Shown: positions 1 to 11,700 of the stretch, piece after piece
Layout: each line of letters opens with the position of its first letter
Numbering within the stretch: the stretch's first letter is position 1
Origin: Plantago elongata
Lineage: Eukaryota > Streptophyta > Magnoliopsida > Lamiales > Plantaginaceae
Length of the DNA: 29,241 bases
Direction: 5' to 3'
NCBI GenBank assembly: GCA_036897095.1
Contig: JAYMSP010001740.1
Span: forward strand, 1 to 29,241
Made by a program: the position numbers and the translations under genes
Notes under the pieces: generated by a model
The model's input: the letters and a program-made list of their open reading frames with translations, nothing else
Told to the model about the DNA's origin: nothing
Databases searched by the model: none

Positions 1-1566
1 GGGATGTCAATCAGAGATTACCTAAATCTGTTAATTATAGTATCGTGGTTAGTGATTGATCTTAATTGATCTCTGTCCTGGTTTCTCACCATCTATATAA
101 AGTCCTCTAGCTCATATCAATGTATCATGAGTCCATAGACATAACAGCATATCAAAGGTAATTATACAAGTCTTCTTAGTCTATTTGACAGTTCACTCAT
201 ATTTTATGGCCTGTAGTACTTTAAGTTCTCAGTCAATATACAAACTATCATACCTTGTGCCCACTGTCAATATGTGGAAACTGGAAGGAAGACCATCAGA
301 TAATACAGAAAGCGGGAAAGGAGCATGGTGTAAAAAAGGGCGACAAACGTGTTTGTGACGCAAATGCTTTCTCATTATACATGTATGAGTCTAGCACCCA
401 ACCTATATACAAGACATAACTATTTGAACTGTTGCTGTTGTGATAGCAAGGATAATTAGATGAGAAACCAAATGCAAGCACACTATCAGGTAATGCAATG
501 CATGTCCAAACACCAGTATCTTTCCTATTGTATGGTGTCCAGAAGTTAATGGGTCCTTGTTGAAGTTTGTGAAACAAAAGAATATATATGATGTCTTGCA
601 TTCTGTCATTTATAATTCACACAACATGTGCACCAAGGTAGTAAACAATCTTCTAATGGCTAACCATGCGCTTTTGCTTTTGAAAGTTTTTAAGTGAGCC
701 CTGCTACACACCAAGTCAATTTATGCACTACCGGTGAGGGGGGCGAGGAAGATCTATGTTGTTATTGTGTTGCTCAGGCAATGCACTGTATGCTAACAAA
801 AACCATCAGAATTACAATAAAGGCACTAAATTAACAGAAGCAAATAATTCTTTAATGATTTGGTTTTATTAGACTCCAAGTTTTTTTACCATTCATTCTG
901 CTTATGCGCGATAGCACATCATCTCATATTGTTAGTTTGGAACAACCACTTATCAATGTGGATTAAATGACCAACTGCAACCATAGCCATTAGTTACTTA
1001 GTATACATATAAATGCATGTGATTAAGTGAAAGATATTCTCATAATTAATGTAATATACATGAAATCCTTCACTCTCGGAAGACAGCTAAACTAGATTAC
1101 ATGCAGGTTACAATAAACCCAGACAACATAATCAAAAATAAAAGGACGGGAGAAAGAAAATAAGATCCAAGCATATCAGTTTTTGGTTATTCAGATTACG
1201 GAATCCAGTTCCAGGAAATAGCATAGTGATCTCACCATTATTAACTCATGTCCTACGGAGAAAGATCATCATTTCTTTTTTGTTCATAGTGCATATCTTA
1301 CCCAGTGACAACATAGAGCAAGGTGTGCAAAGTGCAAGAGAGAAATTTGGTCATCTTAGATCAAATCATAGTATCATACTCTTCCCATGCTTTCCATAGC
1401 GGAAACTCTATCTAATCTTATCTGTCAGAAGTCCAGGCCATGCCATTCAAGATTATAAACTACGTTGCACACTAAATAATTCTCAACAGTCTAAAGATTC
1501 ACATGCTAAATCAACTGAGTTACTTTTGATATATTTATAATCATAACGTTTACAGACTAAGCATAC
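1..1566. other. 3' flank of NAA40, no independent gene recognised
   Basis: AT-rich sequence with only short, non-conserved reading frames. I recognise no protein family, RNA gene or transposon here. The last coding exon and 3' UTR of the minus-strand NAA40 gene should lie in this stretch. One splice-acceptor-like pyrimidine run on the minus strand sits near 273-290 and would open a short in-frame tail ending in a stop, but nothing else supports it. Confidence 0.5.
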
Positions 1567-4500
1567 CTCTAGGACTGCCTGAGCTTCCTTGTCAAATGTT
1601 CGGCAAAGGATCTCGTAGCTTTTCACTTCCCCCAACTGCAAAAACAAACATGACAGAAACGAGACTAAAAGAGTTTTAGGTACACGTGGAGGTTTTAGTG
1701 CTAAGGAAAACTTGTAGTGACTGCATGGTATGTACTAACCAAGGGATCAACTTTTGATGGGGAAATTGCAGAAACGGCGTACCTGCAAGGACTATAATGA
1801 GAACCCACTAGAGATTCACAGGACTAAGATAATATGCACAAATAAAACACAGAGAGATTATACTGCAGAAGCAACTTCAGTTTTCTATTCAGGCCAGACA
1901 AGGATCTCCATCACATCTAGGCAATTGGTATTTACCTCCTTTTTCTTGGATTAGGCAGTTCCCATTTAATATAGTGAAAAATGTATATGGTTTTAGCTTT
2001 CCCCAGTGTAACTCAAGGCAGAAAACCATATGCATGCAGAGCAATGTATCATATTTGTATTGATAAAAGTCCTTCAGCATTGGCATGCGATATGAACAAG
2101 TATCAGATCTTCGTTGCTTCGAATAGTAAACGAAGTCGAATAATGTATGACGACTCAGCTTCACTTGATCACTTGACCAAACATGTCACATATGCAATTT
2201 TTTCCATGGACTGAGACTGACTATATCTCTAATATAAATTGGACCGTCAAAGTTGAATGTGAAAGCCTTGCTTACAGTCAGTAACAGATTAATCTAGCTT
2301 GAAATTATACTCACAATAGAAGTACATAAACATTCTGAAGTTATAATCTTATTTGGCGTGCATGTCATCCAAGAAATAGTCCGTTATTGGCCTTTAGCAT
2401 GAGAAAAACAATGTCAGGCCATTCTTTCATTGCTATGTTTTTTACACGAAAAGTATAAAGTTAACAAGTTGATGACGCAACCAAAAGTCGAATGCAGTTA
2501 TAACAAACAAATGCATATATCAGTTGTTGTGACTTATTATACATGACCCAGAAGAGCTAAATACGGTTGTGAAAGCATACAGGGGAAACTGGTGAAGAAA
2601 ATATGTCAATTATGGGTGCAATGACCAGTATTGGTGCAGCAAAACACCAAACCATGAACGTTTTATTGATGTATGTATTTTTCCACAGTCTTGTTTACGG
2701 CATTCACACATGGTGTGCATATAATGGATTCTGAACTATGATCTTTTCACACTAAACTAAGTACTGAAACTTCATAATTCAAAATCTATTAATGAAGTTT
2801 AAGAACTACTATAAGAACTCAAGGATTGACATAATAAGAAAACGAACAAGTACACAAATAAATACCTAAGTTTGCCGATATAGAAGTCAATTGCAGATAT
2901 ATTTGCTTTCTGAACGGTCAGCATCATAGCACCCATTCTATTCTGAACAAATAGAGGATCCTTATTAGCTACTATGGATGTTATGAAATTGGGCTTGCAA
3001 CCGGAAAAAAAGCAAGCATTAAACTGTAAAACTAAGGTGACATTGCATGTACTAACAAAATAGGGATCATCTGCACTGATTGACATGCTAGACAAGTCAA
3101 TGACGGAAGAACTATGCAAAAGGACAGATAATGGCTATACAAATTTATGAAACTATATTGACATCAATTGTGATATTCAATTATGATGTCATTTTACACC
3201 TTTTAGCACTTCACGGTATCTCCTTCAGCATTAAATTCGCCTTTAAAAAAACTGATACCTAAATACGAATGGAAGGACAACCCCCACCTTGCAAGCAATA
3301 AGCTCAATAAACTGCATTAGGAATTTCCCTACGCCCTTTCCCTGGACATGAGACTCAAGCTGTAATTCATAAACATACATGACAGGCACTTCCTCCTCCA
3401 GAACAAATCGATAGTGTACAAAACCAACAATTGGGCCCATACAACAGTATCCATGATCATGCTCCATAGATTCAAACACTCCATTTAAGATCTCGTGCAC
3501 AAATATATAGCGACTTTCCTCTGCAACCATTTCCCTACGCTTTATTTTTTCTTCAGCTGGCCACTCAGGTCCATAGTGTGCCTCCATATTCAACTCCAAA
3601 CGAAAATTTGATGTCAGAAAGTTTGTGTAGGCCAATGCAGCATCAAGTTAAACTGAATTTAGATATTAATGCTACCTTTAGAAGGTTTTGTATGTAGCGT
3701 TTGGTAGCCAGTGAGAGCTTATTGCCACTTCCAGCCTCCATGTGCAGGGATAAGCCTAGAAACAATAAAATTTCAAACATTATCTCCGGTGATAACCATA
3801 GAGGTTCACTTCATGAATGAAGAGAAAAACATGTTAAACTCCCTTATGGTTAGCAGGACAGGATAAATGTATTCCTAAATTAGCAGCAAATACGAACGCA
3901 AGGAGCATACATTGAACACACCACAAGTTTAATAAACCAAATATGTCATTGCAAATGTGTAAAGGAAAAGAAAAGAAAATAAAATAAAAGAAAAAGTATA
4001 AGAAGAAGCTAGTTGATGTCTTGATGCAACTATTTTCAGCAGCAGTCTTGGGACTGAAAAGATCCTCCACTGATAGCATCACGTCATCACCAATCCGGTC
4101 TCTTATATCCAAGTCTTATTGAACATTTCTAAGCACTTTGTCTAAGTGGTATATTTACGCTTAACTCACAGATGCTCGAGGTATGAGCCTAGGCTTTGAA
4201 GCAAATATATAGTGCAATTGTGTGTCCCACATACACACTGTAAATTGTACAGAACCGTTGCAGCACCCCCAATATTCGACCTGGAAATTGCCTTTTAAAA
4301 AACGTTAGAATGTGCTAAGAGTTTTTTGACCTAAACAATAATGCTGTACCATTTTCTGTCACGCTTGCAATTCAGAAGCCACAAAAATACAAGGCAGTTC
4401 AGATAATCAGAGTTTACCAGCAATCTAGGTACTTGTACAAAATAAATTAATGCATTATTAAAGCTGTTTTCACATGCAATTGTACTTAGAAACTGCAAAA

Positions 4501-4790
4501 CTGAAGTAAATAGGGAGACGCTGAGACGCACCATTTTTCCGATAGTGGCGAAATTGCGGGAAATCTGATAATGGATCCTTTGCTGAACAAGCAGCTCTGA
4601 TAATGCTTTCGGTTGCTTTCTTTTTTTCCAGTATCTATCTTCAATCAAAGGGAAACAAATACGGTAACAAAATAGTGCACAATGAAAGCGATTAACAATG
4701 CAACATGGAGGTAGATGAAGTGGAAATCTAGTATACCTCTTTCCTTGACGATCTCTTTTCTCCGTGGCAGTTGCTTTCCGTCGCCTCCAT
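1567..4790 (-). CDS. NAA40: N-alpha-acetyltransferase 40 (NatD/NAA40), seven exons, 3' end unresolved
   Basis: GNAT-family enzyme that transfers acetyl from acetyl-CoA to the N-terminal serine of histones H4 and H2A (family knowledge). Coding exons on the minus strand: 4790-4737, 4634-4532, 3755-3676, 3593-3288, 2942-2866, 1782-1740 and 1635-1567. All have GT-AG borders and compatible phases, giving 244 residues. Human NatD is about 237. The start at 4790 is chosen because it reads through exon 1 in the frame that continues into exon 2; the upstream ATG at 4807 is out of that frame. Exon 2 encodes the basic helix rich in KKKA, exon 4 the core with the acetyl-CoA-binding motif QGKGVG (residues 163-168) preceded by YVYELQLE. 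Exon 5 has MMLTVQKAN and exon 6 the SAISPSKVDP segment, both typical of NatD. After exon 7 (ending QAVLE) a donor GTATGC follows, so a few C-terminal codons lie in a further exon I could not place. No lesion is visible. Confidence 0.9.
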
Positions 4791-4807
4791 TGAATTCCAG
4801 CGAGCAA

Positions 4808-6620
4808 ATCAGGTTCGGAAAATCAGCGGGTAGCTGTACTCTGTGGCTGGTTTCGATTGATTTTCACGGTGAATCATGGCTCGACTCATGGACTCAAAGT
4901 CCTGGTTTTTTTGGCTCAACTCGGCTCAATCATAATTCATTTAATTTAAATTTTAATTGAGCTAATAGAGTTAAAAAAAATATCAATATATGTTTAATCG
5001 AACATATTCGAATATATCCCACTCAACTTGATAACGGCCAGAGTCATGACTCAGGCTTGACTCGTGTAAATAGCTATAGACATGGATATTGTCGATGGAC
5101 GTAAATATATCCAATCCATTAACGACGTTTTAAAGGCATGTCTTGAGGTGAATTACACAAGAGGTCTGGGTCTAATTGATTCGACACCGACGATTGCATA
5201 TGTACGTCTCCCATGTGACGAAGACTAGGTACTATGAAATATAAACATAAGTTGGTTCGGACCCCTTTTCTCCTCACGTCAGTCCACAAGAAAACGTAGA
5301 AAGTCTTACATCTAACATAGCCTAAAACCTGGATAACCTCATGGACCGGACTCCTCACGTAGAGGACCAGGTACACAAAAATGATATATGAACTCCGGAC
5401 TTGATCACTAGCTTCAGGCCTTGAGACTTACAATGAACCAAGTTTGCCCTCGCTATGAGACACAATAAAGGGGTTCTGATTAGGAGCTCTGACCCGAACA
5501 AAACACTGAGTATCGAGTCACGAGATATTACATTGATGCGTAGGATGGGATAGGTCTCAAACACCCTCTTAAGCCCATAAAGAACATGGATCAAACAAAT
5601 CTATTAAACTATAGGCATATTGAGCATCGGTGACACGACCTCAATCATACACTTGGCACAATCTACGGAAGCCCTCCCACTTTGGGAAAAACCCTATATG
5701 TATAGCATATAAAAGTAAGCTATTACTCCATGATGATACCCGAACACTATATTGAGTAGAAGTTCAATCTCTCTATGGTAAAGTCGTCATCGGGCTTGAC
5801 ACCTAGCAACTCGGGTCTACGGTTTTAACATTCTTCCTAGCTAGCCTTTGTGCAGGTCCTTACCTGAAGTGATTAGGAAGACCTAAAGTACATTTGCATA
5901 GTCCAATAGGACGTTCTTAGAAGATAAGGATTTGGGCGAATTGATGAAATTCCCCACAACGTATATCATAATAATCTGCAAAATGTTGTGAGAGTATGAG
6001 ATATGTTTAATTTAGGGTGAATTAGATGTATAACCCCTAATAAACGTAATAATCATGTAGCAATCTCATAGTTTTGAAAAATTACATACATTATACGTCC
6101 AGATATTCCTTAAGTTAAATAATACATCCGAATAATTGATGTCGTGCGAAAATGTGATATAGAATTGCATTTCAACACTACACTCAGTACAATTCTCTAG
6201 TTTATATATTTTTTTCTTCCTTATTTCAATAAGTTAGCCTAATTCGGGTGTATCATTTTCTCTCCCATCAACTTGCATCAATTCATCAACTCAATTCACT
6301 AACTATGATGTGTTGTGAATTGTTCTTTTAAACTTATTAGTCCATCTAGTTTGTAAATTATCACGTGTATGGTCTATATTGATTTAATATACTTAAATTA
6401 ATTAATTAAGTATATGTAAAGAGACTTGGTTTCTCATGTATAAATCATTTGTCTGGAACGCCTTTCTTTTTATCACGTCGTCTATATGTCTAGAACATGA
6501 GTATGGGGATATAATACATTTTTGTCTGAGTAAATGCGATGCATTACACCTGTGTAATGTACGTGCACACCCACCATTTTCGCTTTTCCACTACGCTCGC
6601 CTCAAAGAAAACCTGCTAAG
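4808..6620. other. Intergenic, gene-poor region
   Basis: Between the NAA40 start and the copia relic. It includes a patch (about 4870-5070) with several short GAGTCA/GGCTCAACTC-like words around an AT-rich core. A less AT-rich stretch follows (about 5100-5960) that looks transposon-derived but encodes nothing I recognise. The remainder is AT-rich. No conserved coding frame was found on either strand. Confidence 0.4.
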
Positions 6621-6624
6621 AAAT

Positions 6625-7331
6625 TTATGACCAACCTTTTCGTATTATAGAGGGTGTGCCTTCCACAATGTCTTTCCTTTGCCTATTTCTCCTGGAGTTC
6701 CCTCCACAACGAATAATAGTATTCATATGATTTTGTTTACTACAATAGGGACAACTACAATTAAATTTCATTGCAGCACTTTGACCACCATAATTCTCTT
6801 GATTTTGGATTCCCCCCTTCTTTACGGATTTTTTATTCGACTCCACAAATTAGGTTTTAGCCTCCATATGTTATTCCTCTAATAAATCACGTATTATATC
6901 GGCTTCGTGGATTTGTAGTTTTACAATAAGTTCCTATAGTTTTTTCCTTGGATTTATGTTTAAGATAACGTAGAAATTAACTCACAATGGAAAGGTATAT
7001 GTGAAGCATTAAAGACGTGTTCGTTTCGGCTTGAGGTTCTCTAAATCCAACTTATAACTACATTCGTTCACTTGACATGCAACTGAATTTGAGTGAACCA
7101 TTTTGAAATTCAAGAACTTTGCCGCCATGAATTTCTTAAGGCCCCTATACTCAAAACCATATTTATTTTCCAGAGAAACACACAAAGTCTTGCCACGTCC
7201 CACAATGCAATATAAAACAATATATCATGAATCAGAAAGATAACTAAAAATGTAATTCTAACACAATATATCATTGTGTAGTCAACCATCATGTGCAAGT
7301 TGCCTCTCCCTGTGCTCATCCAAATTGCCAT
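6625..7331 (-). mobile_element. Decayed Ty1/copia gag fragment
   Basis: Two minus-strand frames resemble successive parts of a plant copia gag polyprotein. The upstream part (7331 to 7009, spread over two frames) carries an LWD word, then ENKYGFEYRGLKKF and AAKFLNFKMV. This is close to the usual pattern in which LWD..EKKY is followed by a lysine-rich KKF..KFL.YKMV block. The downstream part (6846 to 6625) carries KFNCSCPYC with H five residues after the second Cys, a CCHC zinc knuckle whose last Cys is missing or displaced. Frameshifts and stops separate the parts. No integrase or reverse transcriptase was seen and no LTRs could be paired. Minor alternatives are another gag-bearing retroelement or chance similarity. 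Confidence 0.55.
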
Positions 7332-8600
7332 AGATTATTCGGTAGTGATGGCATGTGCATCAATGTCGGGGGATCATAAGAGAAATGAGTATCCTATATG
7401 AAGAAGCTAGAGCGTGGTGAGGTATTAGAACAATACTTTATGCCTTAAACGTTTAAAATTTGCACAACCAAACCTCTCAAGACGTTCATTAGGTATGGCA
7501 AGGTAAGATCCTGTTGCCATATTTCAACACCTAATATTATCTTAAGATTTGCGTAGGCTTTCCGTTGAAGAAGCTTGAAGTTTCATTAGTGCATTATAAA
7601 GAATAATGAATATTTAATTCTTCATTTTTGTATGTGTTTCTTTCTTCTAATGTTTATGAAATGTATGCAATTGTTGGTTGAAATTGAAGTACTAAATAAT
7701 TCAATTTGTAATTTGTACAGTCTAAATTTTAAAGTACAACTTCGTGTGTAATTTTTCTCAATCTATTAGTAACAAAGATAAATTGGATCGTAGTTAATGA
7801 AGCGTACCCAAATAAATTAGTACCTTCCTATGTGCCAAAAGTGGCATTGCCAAGGAAAGTGCATTCTTGTTTACTTTTTTTCAAAACCTTGTAAAAGTGT
7901 GACTCGTATATTATGTGTTGCCTCCATCATTCTCCACGAATTATTGTTGTGAGTCCATGCCATTCAGAGTGTTGTTCATGTACCATATTATGAAAAGTTC
8001 AAATCAAATTATGTTTACAAATTGATAATATATCACACATTGTAAATTTTCCTATACGCCAGATATAGTTTTAGAGTCCATATACATTCCCATATAAAAA
8101 GTTGTAAAGTTCAATAATGAATGCTAAGAAAGATCCAGCTCGAGACTATCCATATACGCTTTAAACTTCAGAACTTATCTACATAAATATCTAAAGGCGA
8201 GATTAAACACGTCATCAAATTAAATGCATTTACATGATTTAAGTTAAACTCATACTAATATATATACACAATGACACGTTTTAATATCCAATATTATCAT
8301 GACACGTGGTAATCCACATATATTTTGATACTTTATTTACAACCAATTGAATAATGACATGTGTAAATCTCTTACAATTCCTACTAGTAAACGAATCACT
8401 AAATTACACATTTTAACCCCACACACTACACTTTCTTCAATTTTTGTTGTGAGTTTATCCCAAAAGAAGCACGACTTTAGTTTTAACAGAGTCCAAAGTA
8501 GCTACTGGCCTACTGATACTGATTGACCACCTCACCATAAAGCGATTCTTCAGATAAAATTATCCGTGAGAAGAAATAAAGAAATAAATAGTACTAAATA
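7332..8600. other. Intergenic, upstream of the kinase gene
   Basis: AT-rich DNA with no conserved reading frame. The left part may continue the degraded gag relic. The right part is the distal upstream region of the dihydroxyacetone kinase gene. No regulatory element can be assigned with confidence apart from the TATA-like box listed separately. Confidence 0.4.
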
Positions 8601-8608
8601 AACAACCA

Positions 8609-8618
8609 TATAAATATA
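8609..8618 (+). promoter_or_regulatory. Probable TATA box of the dihydroxyacetone kinase gene
   Basis: TATAAATATA lies 168 bp before the start codon at 8786. A start of transcription about 30 bp downstream would leave a 5' UTR near 140 nt, a normal plant length. The assignment rests on sequence and position only. Confidence 0.5.
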
Positions 8619-8785
8619 CAGTCTCACGGCAGAACAAGCAAAAACCCAGCAATCAACCAAATTTCAACACACACAGGTGACTTTCTGCAGAAGCCATTAT
8701 TCTCTCCATCGTCAGTTATCATTTCATTTCCCTCTCGAAGCATAATTAGCGGTTTTCATTCGCAGAATTACTTGCTCTTTCAACA

Positions 8786-11700
8786 ATGAATTATCAGTCG
8801 AAGAAACTCATTGACGATCCTAATGGTAATAGTTGTGTTTCTCGTGTTTTTGATTTCTTCGATGAGTTTTTGGTTTGAGAGGTTTATTAGGTATTCCGAT
8901 GCATGCAATGTGCTCGAGTTTCTGTTAGTTTGAATTCTGTGAGAATTTGTGTGTGGATGAATTTTTTTTCTGCGGTTTGGATATGAGCGATTGGTAGTGG
9001 CTGAGAAGAGAATTCGGTTGTTGAATGATTATTTGCTTGTTAAGCTGCTTCGAGATTGTCGAATGGTGGTTTTACTAGTGTGTCGAGTTCGAGCATTGGA
9101 CTTATCGAAGTGAAAATGGACTTAGTAGCTGTGCTGTATTTCATTTCTCTTAATTAATGGCGGTTACTCGCATCGGAAAATGTAGGTGTGTGTTTTGATG
9201 TTAATTTACTCGATTGCTAACTGTTATATATATAAGTTTGACTTTAGAGTCTATAAGCTGGAAGAGACGGTTGGGGTTGAGGATCTGATTTGATGTATTG
9301 GCCGAGAAGAGAATTCGGTTTGGAAATAAGCAATTGGTAGTGGCTGAGAAGAGAATTCGGTTGTTTAGTTATTATTTGCTTGTTTGCTGCTTCGAGATTG
9401 TCAAATGGCGAATTTATTATTGTGATTAGTTCGAGCATTGGACTTATCGAAGTGAAATTGGACTTAGTAGCTGTGCTGTATTTCGTTTCTCTTAATTAAT
9501 GGCGGTACTCGTATCGGATAATGTCGGCGTGTGTGTTGATGTTAATTTACTCAATTGCTAACTGTTATATATATAAGTTCGACTCTAGAGTCTAGAAGCT
9601 GGAAGAGATGGTTGGGGTTGAGGATCTGATTTGATGTACTTGTCGTTGTTCAGATGTTGTGACAGAGTTTATCGAAGGTCTTGTGGAAACTTACCCTGGG
9701 TTGCATTATCTGGATGGATTTCCTCAGGTACATCAACGTACAATGTTTTCATTCTTCAGTTAGAATGCATCTTTTGTTTCATAAGGGTAGCTGTCTCTGA
9801 ACTGATGTTTACTTGTGTAGGTCAAAGTTGTATTACGTGCTGATGTTTCTCCCGCGACATATGACAAAGTTGCTGTCATATCAGGTTTCAGAATTTGTGG
9901 ATTATATGTACTAATTATTAAATGGAGTGAATGTATAACTTAGACCCTGTGCATTAGCTCTTATGCCGTTCAATTCCTTAAGTTGTAAATATATGAACTT
10001 AGACCCTGTGGTTTTATGTGTCTTGTTGGCCATTCACACCCAAAGGTCCCAAACACCTCATCAGGTGACTTTCTGCACTCAAACACCACGTCTTTGTTTT
10101 TTTGCAAGGAAAGGCTACAGTGATAGTTTTTTTTTATGGTGGAAATGTCGATGGTTTCTAATTAATTTTTTGATTGATGTTGTAGAAGTAAAATGTAATG
10201 TAACCCCATTTAGCTTATCAGCTTATAGTATACCAGAGTCATATCTTCCTTATAGATACTTTTGCCAGTGAAGTGTACCACAATTCCCATGTACCATCCA
10301 TACATCTGTAATCTGTTTTGGATCTGGGCTGAGAGATCTGTACTTAGGTGTTCACATTCTTGTAGTGAAGTTAATTGGATTTTGTTGATAGTGACATTGC
10401 TATAAATTTTTGAATCCAGTTGTTGTTTTGCATGCGACCATAACAGCAACTGTATGAAATATGGACAACCTACTATGCTGTTAACTTCCCTGTAACTTGC
10501 AAATGTATGAAATTAGCACCTGTGTTTTTCTGTTTCTTGTTGGCCATTTACACTCAAACACCACGTTTTTACTTTTTCAGAAAGAGAGGCATTAGCGATT
10601 TGTTTATTTTATGGGTTACCGGTTTGTATATTGATATTTGGATTGGAATTTTAGAAGTAAAACGTAACATCACACCATTTTAGTCTAGTCATGTTTATAG
10701 TATATCAGAATATTACCTTCCTCATATAATGCTTTTGCCAGTTAAGTGTATCACCATTCCCAAGTACAGCTTCAATGTCAAGAACATGTTCTCAATTTAG
10801 TCATTCTCTCATATTACACAAGAATGAATATGAAGGGGCTTAGGATTATATTTATTTTTCTTCTGTATGATTCATATTTGCCACTAAATGTTCTTCCATT
10901 GAGTTCATCTTGAACTTATAGTATTTATTTGGTCATTGGTGCTTTGTAACTATGAATAAAATAGTTTCCTTTTCAACAGGAGGTGGAAGTGGCCACGAGC
11001 CAGCCCATGCTGGTTTTGTCGGAGAAGGGATGCTGACAGCGGCTATATGTGGCGATGTTTTTGCCTCTCCTACCGTAGATGCCATCCTCGCAGTATGCAT
11101 TTTTTTCATAATTATGCTTATCCTACCCTTCTACTTTATTTTTTCTTTTTTTTATCTCCGTTTTCTTTTGCTGTTGTATCTTTGTCAATTTTAGTATTCC
11201 AACTTTTAAACTGTCATACTAACGCTTGCATCAGGGCATACGAGCTGTGACCGGTTCTTCAGGGTGTCTTCTGATTGTTAAGGTAGCTATGATTGTAAAT
11301 TTTGTTAAAATTTATCACACCCAGGTTACCCATCACGGATGCATCCTTTGAAGTATTTTTAAATCTCATGTCGAAACTAAAGATGCACATATGTTTTATG
11401 ACAGAATTACACTGGTGATCGTCTAAATTTCGGTTTAGCTGCTGAGCAAGCTAAATCTGAAGGTTACAAAGTGGAGGTACTTGTATATGCTCAAGTTTCT
11501 ACTTATTTTGAGATACTTATGAAGTTATAAGACACGAATACATAAATTCGTGTTTTTATAGATGGTAATTGTTGGCGATGATTGTGCTTTACCACCTCCA
11601 AGAGGCATTGCTGGGCGAAGAGGTTTAGCTGGAACCATTCTTGTACATAAGGTTGCTCTCTATCTCTAGTTGAGTTTCTGTCAAGTTAAAAGAGATGGTA

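Noticed and set aside
4331..4807. A 158-codon minus-strand frame beginning at 4807
   Set aside because: It runs through NAA40 exons 1 and 2 in the wrong frame and through the introns. The spliced frame starting at 4790 matches the family instead.
9244..9438. A 64-codon minus-strand frame in kinase intron 1
   Set aside because: It falls across the junction of the tandem duplication and has no conserved features.
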